A stretch of 64,000 nt of DNA from Leptospira wolbachii serovar Codice str. CDC (lineage in GTDB: Bacteria > Spirochaetota > Leptospiria > Leptospirales > Leptospiraceae): positions 1,256,001 to 1,320,000 of the forward strand of contig NZ_AOGZ02000014.1 in NCBI RefSeq assembly GCF_000332515.2, written 5' to 3'. A program made the translations under genes and the position numbers. The notes below the pieces were generated by a model. That model did not search any database. It was not told where the DNA came from and saw nothing but the letters and a program-made list of their open reading frames with translations. Every line of letters begins with the position of its first letter. Positions within the stretch are counted from its first letter, which is position 1. Of this stretch, positions 8,369 through 16,664 are shown one piece after another.

Positions 8369-10452
8369 TCTACGGACTTTTCGGTATCGCAATTCTTTTT
8401 ATTAGCATTCTGTATTGGATATTTTCTTTATACAAACAAAAAGAAGACAGAGACAGTGCAATCATTACCTATCAAGCTGAATTGAATTTACTCAAAGAAG
8501 ACCTGGTTAAAAAAGAAAAAGAACTAATCAACACCAAATCTATCTCAGAAGAATTTTCGGATAAACTGGTTGATTCCTATACCCAACTTTCTGATTTAGA
8601 TGGCCTACTTAGAGAAATCAATTCTGCTTCAGACCTAAAAGAAATTCTCAATATCTTAGGTCGTTACATCAGAGAAAAATTTAAAGTTCCACATTATCTA
8701 TTATATGTTTACAAAGAAGAATTAGAAGCATTAGAATTCTTTCATAGCAACTTTCCAGAAGACCTCACAGAGAAAGTAAAAGAAGAAATTATGGGCCGTA
8801 AGATCCCTGTTTCCGATTCCTATGTGACAATGTATGCTCATGCCTACGTTCGGAAACGCAAACGAAGTTTTTATATCCAAGATTTTGAGTCGTATAAAAC
8901 GGAAGGTGTCGAACTTGCAAACAAACAATCGGCAAATCTAAAATCTCTCCTGATCGTTCCACTTTACTTACGAAACAAATTCATAGGCACACTTGATTTA
9001 TTAGATTATTCCGGAATTTTTGAACTCACAGAACAACAACTAAACCAGATCAAAATTATTGCTGATTATATAGCAGGAACAATTGAAACTGGTTACCTTT
9101 TGAATGAACTCAAACAAGGTAATATTACGATTCAGAGGGAAAAAGAGAATATTGAAACCAACCGATTGAAATTAGAAAACTTACATCGATTCAATCGAAA
9201 GATAAACTCTTATTCACAAATTGAAGATATCACTCGAGAAGTTTTTTCTTATCTTAAAATCAATCATAGGGTAGAGTTAGGGTTTATCCTTCTTGTAGAC
9301 CTAAAAACTAATTCTCTTGTTCCCCTCATGGAAGGAGCAGAAGTTTTTAATAAAGGGCTTCTTGTAAGTAATTTTCTTAGAACCTTTCGGACAGTTTTAT
9401 CACCAAACATAGGTTCTCTTTTTAGAACCTACCAAAAACAAAAACCAGTATATTTAAAAAAATCAATCAAATGGAAACAACTCTCTACGATTGATACCTC
9501 CATTGTGGATAGTTTTAAATTGGAACTCTTTGGACAGATTCCACTTGTTGTCCAAGGTCAAACCATTGGAATCATTTGTGTCACTCGTCTCACACGAGAA
9601 CAAGCTTGGACCAAAGACGAATTCGCAGAAATTATTTCTTTTTGCGAACAGGTGGCTGGTGCGATCCACAATGCAAACCTTAGGCGAGACTTAGAAAAAG
9701 AGAGAGAAAAAACTCTGCACTTCATTCGAAACATTCTACCGGGAGATTTAGCCGACGAGTTGATTGAAAGAGGAGAAGTGGCTCCGATGGAATACGAGTC
9801 GGTAAGTATTCTATTCACTGACTTCAAAAACTTTACTTCTGCCGCCGAATCGCTCTCTCCTGAAGATCTCATTGAACAGTTGGATGGATGTTTCTCTCAA
9901 TTTGATGACATCGCTGTCCGCCATAATTTCGAAAAACTAAAAACCATTGGTGACTCTTATATGGCGGCCGGAGGGATTCCACAGGGGAATTTCACTCATC
10001 CGGTGGATGCCTGCCTTTTTGCTATGGAAATTAAATCCTTTATGACTCAAATCAAATCCTTCAAACAAATGTTAGGTCAAGATTTTTGGGAGATCCGAAT
10101 TGGAATTCATACGGGCCCAGTTGTTGCAGGTGTTGTTGGCAAAACAAAATTTGCTTACGATGTTTGGGGAGATACAGTCAACACAGCAAGTCGAATGGAA
10201 AGTTCTGGCGATGCGGGAGAAATCAATCTTTCAGAAACCACTTATGATAAAGTAAAACGATTCTTTGAATGCGAGTATAGAGGAAAGATAAAAGCCAAAA
10301 ACAAAGGTGAGCTGGGGATGTATTTTTTAAAACGGCTACGCCCTGAATTTTCAAGAGATGTGGAAGGTATGGTTCCCAACCAAATCTTTTTAGATTTATA
10401 TAAAAATTTGCAGATTGGTGCTAAGATCATCTATAGACAAACAGGCTCCTAG
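8365..10452 (+). CDS. GAF-domain class III adenylate/guanylate cyclase, intact active site
   Basis: Makes a cyclic nucleotide from NTP. It has one N-terminal membrane segment (about residues 2-22), a coiled coil, two GAF domains (about 85-250 and 270-440) and a C-terminal class III cyclase domain (about 450-660). All catalytic positions are present: metal Asp486 in FTDFKNF, Asp530 in TIGDSYMAAGG, and DVWGDTVNTASRM with Asn606 and Arg610. Lys in EKLKTIG and Asp in YDVWG are the adenine-selecting pair, so cAMP is the likely product. The ATGA overlap with the upstream gene means coupled translation and probably matched amounts of the two proteins. The GAF domains are the likely input; their ligands are unknown. 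Confidence 0.92.
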   Translation: MIYGLFGIAILFISILYWIFSLYKQKEDRDSAIITYQAELNLLKEDLVKKEKELINTKSISEEFSDKLVDSYTQLSDLDGLLREINSASDLKEILNILGRYIREKFKVPHYLLYVYKEELEALEFFHSNFPEDLTEKVKEEIMGRKIPVSDSYVTMYAHAYVRKRKRSFYIQDFESYKTEGVELANKQSANLKSLLIVPLYLRNKFIGTLDLLDYSGIFELTEQQLNQIKIIADYIAGTIETGYLLNELKQGNITIQREKENIETNRLKLENLHRFNRKINSYSQIEDITREVFSYLKINHRVELGFILLVDLKTNSLVPLMEGAEVFNKGLLVSNFLRTFRTVLSPNIGSLFRTYQKQKPVYLKKSIKWKQLSTIDTSIVDSFKLELFGQIPLVVQGQTIGIICVTRLTREQAWTKDEFAEIISFCEQVAGAIHNANLRRDLEKEREKTLHFIRNILPGDLADELIERGEVAPMEYESVSILFTDFKNFTSAAESLSPEDLIEQLDGCFSQFDDIAVRHNFEKLKTIGDSYMAAGGIPQGNFTHPVDACLFAMEIKSFMTQIKSFKQMLGQDFWEIRIGIHTGPVVAGVVGKTKFAYDVWGDTVNTASRMESSGDAGEINLSETTYDKVKRFFECEYRGKIKAKNKGELGMYFLKRLRPEFSRDVEGMVPNQIFLDLYKNLQIGAKIIYRQTGS

Positions 10453-10453
10453 T

Positions 10454-10813
10454 TCAATTACCTCCTCCCGAAGAACTGGACCCACTACCGGAACCTGATC
10501 CTGAACTGGAACTGCTTCCACCTTTTTTGCCCGAACTAGAAGAACTGCTGGATCTTGTTGTCGTAGTAGACCTGCTAGTGGATGCCACGGGACATTTTTC
10601 ATAACACATCACATACATCGTGATACAAGTTACGGTTGTGGATGTGGCATTGTCCAATTGAGGGGCAAGTGCCAAAGCACAAACATATTGTTCGCGAACA
10701 CACCGATCCATACACTGAGATCGTGTCTCATAGTTTTTTGAATTGGTACATCCGCTAAATGCCAATACAAATCCGAAACAGAGAAAGCAAAATTTGAAAG
10801 CCCACCGGTTCAT
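10454..10813 (-). CDS. Cysteine-containing lipoprotein with Ser/Gly-rich tail
   Basis: A 119-residue putative lipoprotein of unknown function. The signal peptide ends in the lipobox-like FSGC (Cys near residue 21). The mature part has paired cysteines in CMDRC and CYEKC, plus CAL and CIT, suggesting disulfides outside the cytoplasm. The last 45 or so residues are almost only Ser, Gly, Thr and Lys, a low-complexity tail. It converges on the cyclase gene with one base between stop codons. I do not recognise a family; Cys-pair lipoproteins followed by Ser/Gly tails are lineage-specific surface proteins at best. The ATG at 10813 is the only start giving a signal peptide. Confidence 0.65.
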   Translation of the reverse strand: MNRWAFKFCFLCFGFVLAFSGCTNSKNYETRSQCMDRCVREQYVCALALAPQLDNATSTTVTCITMYVMCYEKCPVASTSRSTTTTRSSSSSSSGKKGGSSSSSGSGSGSGSSSSGGGN

Positions 10814-10909
10814 GTAGGTAGGATCTCATAATTTTATCGATCCTTCCATGGAGGATATCCGCAAATGTGGTGATTACCTAAGAAACTGACTTGCGTATAC
10901 AAGGACTAG

Positions 10910-11449
10910 TTGCAAAAGTCAGATAGATATATGGACACTCGCAAGGTAAGAATTCTTTTTTTAGGTTTTTACGTTTTATCTCTGATTGTTTGGATTGCTG
11001 AAGAAATTTTCACCCTGACCAACCCACCTGAGTATTTTGACCGATTCCGAATTGTTATTGCCACGGTAGAGTCCTTCATTGCCCTTTCTTCCTTTCTTGT
11101 GGTCTTCATCCTTTATAAAGAACTGAAGGCAGAAGCGGTTGAAAACGTACAAGCAAAGTCCCAAATTCACGACTTAAAACGCACTAACAGAATTTTAAAA
11201 AATCCAGAACTGGGTTTTTGGGCAGAGGCAAAGGCCCAAATGGAAGAATGGAACCTATCGGAAGCAGAAACGGAAATCGCCATACTTTTACTACGTGGGT
11301 TCTCTCAAAAACAAATTGCCGCGGTCCGCAAAAAAAGCCTTCGCACCATCGAAAATCAAACTGCCTCTATATATGAAAAATCATCAATGAGGGGAAAATT
11401 GGAATTTATTTCTTACTTTTTAACTCCCCTGTTACCCGAGGAAGATTAA
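10910..11449 (+). CDS. Membrane-anchored LuxR-type helix-turn-helix protein
   Basis: A 179-residue protein with two predicted membrane helices (about residues 13-31 and 45-66), a short coiled coil and a C-terminal LuxR/GerE-type DNA-binding domain: LSEAETEIAILLLRGFSQKQIAAVRKKSLRTIENQTASIYEKS, quoted here only for its order of elements as helix, turn, recognition helix. It would act as a DNA-binding protein held at the membrane. The start is probably a TTG at 10910 preceded by AAGGA; an ATG at 10931 is the alternative and has a weaker ribosome site. It stands alone between the cyclase region and the M23 operon; a target promoter cannot be inferred. The family call rests on the HTH pattern only. 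Confidence 0.7.
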   Translation: MQKSDRYMDTRKVRILFLGFYVLSLIVWIAEEIFTLTNPPEYFDRFRIVIATVESFIALSSFLVVFILYKELKAEAVENVQAKSQIHDLKRTNRILKNPELGFWAEAKAQMEEWNLSEAETEIAILLLRGFSQKQIAAVRKKSLRTIENQTASIYEKSSMRGKLEFISYFLTPLLPEED

Positions 11450-11500
11450 ACAAAAAACCTTGACCATTCTCATTTTCTTTGGTTTCTTATAGCTTGTTTT

Positions 11501-13063
11501 ATGAAAAATCAGAGAATCCTTCTAACGTCTATTTTTCTTTTCTTCTGTTACTACCCTATTGCTTCTCAAACCACATTGGAAGAAAGGGATAAACAAAGGC
11601 AATCCGGTCTTGTTACTGCAAACCAAAAGAAACAGGAAGAAATTTTACAAAAGTACAATGACTTTGTAAATCGAGTACAAACCAAATTCCCTGGACTCAA
11701 AATTTCCTCATCCCCCATCGACCTAAAACAAGCAGAAGGAATTGCAGATCATAATGCGGCACCAGGGGCAAAAGAGAAAAAATCAAAATCTCTTTTGGCA
11801 ATTGCCGGAGATAGTTTTTTTCTCCAACTAGAACCTTCAAACAATGTTTCCAATCGTTCGACAGTGAAGGTAAAAAAAGGAGATTCCTTGGAAGTGGTTA
11901 TGGTTCTAAAACAAGACGTAACTGCAAAAAAAGAAGGTCCACATTGGGTTTTGGTTCGAACCAAATCCAAACAAGAAGGATATATTACCCAAGACTTACT
12001 TTCTACAACTAAACCCGCAGTTAAGTCAAGAAACACAGAAGGCATTTCTTTAGACTTATCTTCTCTTTCTGGACGAATATCCGATTCACCTGACACCGGT
12101 TATTCGGATTCAAAAAAAGGAAAAGATATGTGGGTGGAAGCAAGTTCTCTTAATATGAGAGGCGAACCTGATGTGAATGCCTATGTTGTGGCAAGATTAC
12201 CCAAAGGACTGAAAGTCAAAATCGAAACATCCACCACAACAGAAGAAACCATCGACGGTATCACTGCACATTGGCATCAAATATCATCTGCTTATGGAAA
12301 TGGTTGGGTGTTTGGTGGGTATTTGAGTACATCAGAAGTGGTATCTTACGATGTCCAACCAGGAGAAATCACCTACCCTCAAGAAAATCCTGATGAACTA
12401 AAGAATGGAGAGAAACGATATGTGCGCTCCACAAGTCTACGGATGCGGGACGAACCCAATGACTATGGCTCAGTTGTAACCACAATTGCAGGTGATGAAA
12501 AAATCAAAATCATAGATACAAAAAAAGAAATCGAAACCATCGGTGGAGTTCGTTCTAAATGGCTGTATGTTTCTTGGAATGATGAATGGGAAGGTTGGGT
12601 ATTCGGAGGGTTTGTATCCAAAGAACGTGGACCCCTTGTAGACAGTGACGATATTTCCAAATATTTTCAGATCCCTGTTGATAACGATCGTTATGTATCT
12701 TCCAACTTTGGAACCAGGGTAGACCCGGTCACAGGTAAGGTTGGTGCCTTCCATTCGGGGATTGATTTACCGGCATCCATTGGCACTCCGATAAAAGCTG
12801 TGAGTGATGGGAAAGTATGGAGAACCACGACAACTAGCGGTGGTTATGGGATGCTCACTATCATCAGTCATAAAAATAATATATTTACCTACTATGCCCA
12901 CCAAAATGAACGCCAAGTAAAAGAAGGTGACACTGTCCGAACTGGAGATATCATTGGTCAGGTAGGAAATACCGGTAAATCGACCGGCCCTCATTTACAT
13001 TTTGAAGTTAGGAAAGGCCCTGACCAACAAGCTTTGGATCCAGATGCTTATTTACCCAAATGA
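11501..13063 (+). CDS. M23 (LytM) family peptidase with SH3b domains
   Basis: Exported cell-wall endopeptidase of 520 residues. The signal peptide covers about residues 1-22 and is followed by a charged coiled coil. A divergent SH3-like segment lies at about 95-168, and two clear bacterial SH3 repeats, each ending in GWVFGG, lie at about 209-280 and 305-376. The C-terminal M23 domain runs from about 390 to 515 and has the zinc ligands in FHSGIDLP and in GPHLHFEV, with the usual YYAHQNE strand. The active site is complete, so it should cut peptidoglycan cross-bridges rather than act as an EnvC-like activator. First gene of a four-gene operon; it overlaps the ankyrin gene by 4 bp. Confidence 0.9.
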   Translation: MKNQRILLTSIFLFFCYYPIASQTTLEERDKQRQSGLVTANQKKQEEILQKYNDFVNRVQTKFPGLKISSSPIDLKQAEGIADHNAAPGAKEKKSKSLLAIAGDSFFLQLEPSNNVSNRSTVKVKKGDSLEVVMVLKQDVTAKKEGPHWVLVRTKSKQEGYITQDLLSTTKPAVKSRNTEGISLDLSSLSGRISDSPDTGYSDSKKGKDMWVEASSLNMRGEPDVNAYVVARLPKGLKVKIETSTTTEETIDGITAHWHQISSAYGNGWVFGGYLSTSEVVSYDVQPGEITYPQENPDELKNGEKRYVRSTSLRMRDEPNDYGSVVTTIAGDEKIKIIDTKKEIETIGGVRSKWLYVSWNDEWEGWVFGGFVSKERGPLVDSDDISKYFQIPVDNDRYVSSNFGTRVDPVTGKVGAFHSGIDLPASIGTPIKAVSDGKVWRTTTTSGGYGMLTIISHKNNIFTYYAHQNERQVKEGDTVRTGDIIGQVGNTGKSTGPHLHFEVRKGPDQQALDPDAYLPK

Positions 13064-14997
13064 AACATAATCAAATTACTTTAAGTTTATTCCTTCTACT
13101 CATTTCTTTTGGTAGCAGTTTTGCACAAGAAAACTTAGCCGAAACTACATCGGCCACTGTTGTGGTTCCCGACATGGTCCAAATTCTATCCAAAGGGAAT
13201 CTAAAGGAATTTGAAACAGCCATCACCAATGGTGGTGACATCAATGCAAGCGATGAATCGGGAAAAACCCTCCTTGTTCTAGCAGTGGAAAAAAACAAAC
13301 CCAAACATTTTGAGATTTTACTGAACCAAGGTGCTGACCTCAACAAAAGAGATTTATCCGGCAAAACGTTGTTACACTATGTAGTCACATCCCGTTTCAC
13401 AAATCAGATTAAAACCATTGTGGATAAAGGTGCTGACCTCAATGCCTACGATGCGGATGGAAACACCGCACTACACGTAGCCATTCTGAAAGCGAATCTC
13501 GCCGTACAGAAGTTACTTGTTGAAAGCAAAGCCGATGTAAATTTGAGGAACAATCCAAGAAAATCCCCCCTTTACTTAGCATTTGAAAAATCAAAAATAG
13601 ACTCCATCACCTATCTTCTTCAAAATGGAGCAGACATCAATCTTCCCGACTTAACGGGTCGAACTCCAGTTTTTGTTTCCATAGACCAAAAGAATTTAAA
13701 ACTTTTAAACTTAAGTTTGGATTCCAATGGAAATCCCAATACAGAAGATACTAAGTCCATTCGTCCGATTGTTTTTGCCATCGAAAGAGGGTTTACGCAA
13801 GGATTAGAAGTTCTTTTGAACCGCGGGGCCGATGTAAACGCCAAAACTGCAGACGGGGAATCCTTACTTTTTTATGCTGTAGAAAAAAAGAACCTAACGG
13901 CCGTAAATTTACTTTTAAAAAAAGGGCTTAATGTAGATTCCAAAAACTTACAGAACAAAACGCTATTTGAACTCGCTTTACAAAAAAATGATTCTAATCT
14001 TTTAAAACTCGTTTTGGATGCGGGGGCCAACCCCAACCAAACACTATCCACAAATAAAAATCCACTTGAAGAATCCATTGAATCCTCCAAGTGGGCGGTC
14101 GCTGAAATCCTAATCCAAAAAAATGCAGATTTAACGATACCGAATCCATCCGGATACCTTCCCATTCATTTAGCTTCCCGGAAATCTGGACTTAAGATCG
14201 TAGAAGAGTTGGTGAAAAAAAATGTCCCTGTGGATGTCTTAAACCAAAAAACCAATGAAACATCACTTTCATTAGCTTTAGAGAACAAACAACTTTCCAT
14301 TGCAAAATTTCTTTTATCAAAAAAAGCCAACCCCAACCAGAAACAAAAAGATGGGGCCAGTTTGATTTTTTCAACCATTGAAAGAAAGGATGCAGAAGCA
14401 TTTAAACTTTTGGCTACAGCAGGTGCCGATCTCCAATCCTTAAACGAGGAAGGAGAAAACCTAATCACCATAGTTTGTAAATTGGATATTGATAAAAAAG
14501 AACAAAAGTTTGCAGATGAAACGATTAAACTTTTGATTACGAAAGGTGTGAACCCTAATACAAAAAACAAACGTGGATTAAGTGCTCTTCATATTGCACT
14601 TAATCGAAATCGTATCGATACCATGTCGCAACTCATTACATTGGGTGCAGATCCCAACCTAACAGATAACAACGGCCTCACTGTTTTACACAAAGCAATT
14701 CAAAAGTTTTTATCTTCAAAAGACAATACCCAATCAGAAAGTTATAAGAAATTAGTACTATTCCTAGTGGAAAGAAGAGCGAACATGAACCAACAGGATA
14801 AACTAGGGAAAACTATACTTTCCGAACTGGCAATCCAGTTTGATCCTGGTAAAAGTGATTCCATTTTGGAATTGGCTAGGGTTTTCGTTTTAAATGGCGG
14901 AGATTCTAAAATAGAAGATAAAACAGGAAAATCGCCTTTGGAATATGCGGAGGATAAGAAAGTACCTGAACTGATTGAGATTTACCGCGGCCTTTAA
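13060..14997 (+). CDS. Exported ankyrin-repeat protein
   Basis: A 645-residue protein with an N-terminal signal peptide (about residues 1-22) followed by roughly 17 ankyrin repeats that fill the chain. The repeat consensus is seen in units such as DESGKTLLVLAVEKN, DADGNTALHVAILKAN and NKRGLSALHIALNRN, each followed by a G-A-D/N-x-N turn. Ankyrin arrays bind protein partners; here the signal peptide puts the array outside the cytoplasm, where the upstream M23 peptidase acts, so a peptidase-regulating role is possible but unproved. It overlaps the M23 gene by 4 bp and the following cyclic-nucleotide-binding gene by 1 bp (TAATG), which argues for one transcript. Confidence 0.88.
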   Translation: MKHNQITLSLFLLLISFGSSFAQENLAETTSATVVVPDMVQILSKGNLKEFETAITNGGDINASDESGKTLLVLAVEKNKPKHFEILLNQGADLNKRDLSGKTLLHYVVTSRFTNQIKTIVDKGADLNAYDADGNTALHVAILKANLAVQKLLVESKADVNLRNNPRKSPLYLAFEKSKIDSITYLLQNGADINLPDLTGRTPVFVSIDQKNLKLLNLSLDSNGNPNTEDTKSIRPIVFAIERGFTQGLEVLLNRGADVNAKTADGESLLFYAVEKKNLTAVNLLLKKGLNVDSKNLQNKTLFELALQKNDSNLLKLVLDAGANPNQTLSTNKNPLEESIESSKWAVAEILIQKNADLTIPNPSGYLPIHLASRKSGLKIVEELVKKNVPVDVLNQKTNETSLSLALENKQLSIAKFLLSKKANPNQKQKDGASLIFSTIERKDAEAFKLLATAGADLQSLNEEGENLITIVCKLDIDKKEQKFADETIKLLITKGVNPNTKNKRGLSALHIALNRNRIDTMSQLITLGADPNLTDNNGLTVLHKAIQKFLSSKDNTQSESYKKLVLFLVERRANMNQQDKLGKTILSELAIQFDPGKSDSILELARVFVLNGGDSKIEDKTGKSPLEYAEDKKVPELIEIYRGL

Positions 14998-15431
14998 TGT
15001 CCATTCCTAAAAAAGATAATCGAATCAACATTTTTGACTTCGTTAACACTGTCCCTACAAAGACGTTCAAACGAGGAGAAATCATAGTAAGGGAAGGAGA
15101 ACCGTCTAACGAGAAGATGTATTTCATCCTTAGTGGTTCTCTTTCTGTAGGAATGGGTGCACCCGATCAGGGAAATTTTCATGAAGTGCGTAAACTTTCC
15201 ACAGGCGAATTTTTTGGAGAGATTGCACTTATCTCAAGCCACCCAAGAGCGATGACAGTTTTTATAGATTCAGACCGAGCACAACTTGGCATCTTAGATA
15301 AACAAAATTTAACACGTATCGCAAATTCAAATCCCATGTTTGTTTATGCATTGTTACAAACTTACGTTGAACGTTTGATAGAAGCAGAACAAAAACTAAA
15401 AGATCTAACGGAGTCAAGTGATGGGACTTAA
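14997..15431 (+). CDS. Single-domain cyclic-nucleotide-binding protein (1)
   Basis: A 144-residue cytoplasmic protein consisting of one cNMP-binding domain of the CRP/FNR fold. The phosphate-binding cassette GEFFGEIALISSHPRAM is intact, with the Glu that contacts ribose and the Arg that contacts the cyclic phosphate. There is no HTH after the domain, so it is not a CRP-type regulator; it may act as a buffer or by protein contact. The ATG overlaps the ankyrin stop codon (TAATG). The short acidic C-terminus overlaps the start of a second, similar gene. Two class III cyclase genes lie 5-10 kb upstream and could supply the ligand (inference). Confidence 0.87.
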   Translation: MSIPKKDNRINIFDFVNTVPTKTFKRGEIIVREGEPSNEKMYFILSGSLSVGMGAPDQGNFHEVRKLSTGEFFGEIALISSHPRAMTVFIDSDRAQLGILDKQNLTRIANSNPMFVYALLQTYVERLIEAEQKLKDLTESSDGT

Positions 15432-15927
15432 AGAATCTCTCGCAAAACTTAGTATGATCAATATCAAACGGGGAGAAGTTCTCTTTAAAGAGGGTGTACC
15501 TTCCAACGGAGCTATGTTTTTCTTATTTGAAGGACAGTTAGATATTTATAAACAAATCGATGGCAAACATGTCAAACTGAGAAGTATTCTTCCTGGTGAG
15601 TTTTTTGGCGAAATGGCCATTATCAACAATAGCCCGAGAGCAGCATCCATCGTAGTAGTATCCGAATCAGCAAAACTGGGAATCATCAATCGGACAACTT
15701 TCGGACAGATGAGCCAAGAAAGTCCAGAGTTTCTATTTCTATTACTTAAAAAAGTAATAGAACGACTTTATGAAACTGATGGAAAAATTCGTGCCATCAA
15801 ACGAAAGCAAGACGAAGATACAATGATAGCGAAAATAATCCCGACTTCTGGTGGAAGTGCAGAACGCGATGGATCAACAATACCCAGTGATCCATTTTCC
15901 GATAATGCAACACCCATCGGAGAGTGA
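15421..15927 (+). CDS. Single-domain cyclic-nucleotide-binding protein (2)
   Basis: A paralogue of the preceding protein, 168 residues from the ATG at 15421; a GTG three bases upstream is also possible, but GGAG is better spaced for the ATG. The cNMP domain has the cassette GEFFGEMAIINNSPRAAS with both ligand-contacting residues. After the domain comes a basic helix (KIRAIKRKQDED) and a Ser/Pro-rich disordered tail of about 35 residues, in which no DNA-binding motif is visible. Overlaps the first copy by 11 bp and is last in the operon; the facing dehydrogenase gene ends 6 bp away. Being in tandem with a sister copy suggests the two act together. Confidence 0.87.
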   Translation: MGLKESLAKLSMINIKRGEVLFKEGVPSNGAMFFLFEGQLDIYKQIDGKHVKLRSILPGEFFGEMAIINNSPRAASIVVVSESAKLGIINRTTFGQMSQESPEFLFLLLKKVIERLYETDGKIRAIKRKQDEDTMIAKIIPTSGGSAERDGSTIPSDPFSDNATPIGE

Positions 15928-15932
15928 TTTTG

Positions 15933-16664
15933 CTAATTTTGTTTTTTACGTTTTAACTTAAAAAGCTCTGGCGAAATTTGAATTTCTGGGATCATCCAAC
16001 TCCGATCCCCAACAACTAACTCTTCAATCACTTCTGCAATTTGATCCGGCAATAAATAAGACTTTGGATCCTCGTCAGGTTCAAAGTTTAAGTTGTTATA
16101 AAAATCAGTTTTTGTTATATCAGGAATGATCAAATGTACTTTTACACCAAACTTTCGTAACTCTGCAAATAACTCCCGAGCATAATGATGAATTCCTGCT
16201 TTCAGAGATGCATAGACATTCCCCCAAGGCGAAATTTCTTTACCAGCCACAGAACCAATAAACACAATACGGCCTTGGTTTTGTTTCAAAAATCTAGTCA
16301 ATTGACTGGTCAACAACATAGGTGCTGTTATGTGGAGGTTAATCATCTCACGGATTTTTTCTGAAGATAGCTCTTCTACCGGAGAAAAATAAGCAATCCC
16401 GGCATTATGTATTAATAAACTAATTTCTTTTTTTTCAGGAATACGATCAAGCAGCTGATCCAATTGTTTTGCATTGGAAAGGTCGCAAGCAATCAAATGA
16501 AACAATTCATTTTTATAATTACAGTTCTCCGGATTTCTTGAGATACCATAGACTTTGTAACCCACACCAACTAACATTCGTGAGATAGAAAGACCGATCC
16601 CTCGAGAAGCTCCAGTAACCAAAGCAACTTTTGGCTGATTCACAAACTTTCCATAAAGTCCCAA
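15933..16664 (-). CDS. Short-chain dehydrogenase/reductase (SDR)
   Basis: NAD(P)-dependent oxidoreductase of the classical SDR family, 243 residues. The cofactor motif TGASRGIG is at about residues 17-24, NAG near 89 and the catalytic Ser in FIGSVAG. The Tyr and Lys are in YASLK, so the active site is complete. The presence of Arg in TGASRGIG and SRNPE suggests NADPH preference. The C-terminus ends in a basic tail. The substrate is unknown. It overlaps the esterase gene upstream by 25 bp and is the last gene of the five-gene minus-strand unit that begins with the AlkC-like gene. Confidence 0.87.
   Translation of the reverse strand: MGLYGKFVNQPKVALVTGASRGIGLSISRMLVGVGYKVYGISRNPENCNYKNELFHLIACDLSNAKQLDQLLDRIPEKKEISLLIHNAGIAYFSPVEELSSEKIREMINLHITAPMLLTSQLTRFLKQNQGRIVFIGSVAGKEISPWGNVYASLKAGIHHYARELFAELRKFGVKVHLIIPDITKTDFYNNLNFEPDEDPKSYLLPDQIAEVIEELVVGDRSWMIPEIQISPELFKLKRKKQN

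Noticed and set aside
11749..12096. 115-codon frame opposite the M23 gene
   Set aside because: Antisense to a well-supported SH3/M23 gene; no domain.
14166..14570. 134-codon frame opposite the ankyrin gene
   Set aside because: A shadow of the real repeat protein, full of Phe/Ser from the reverse of Lys/Glu-rich coding DNA.
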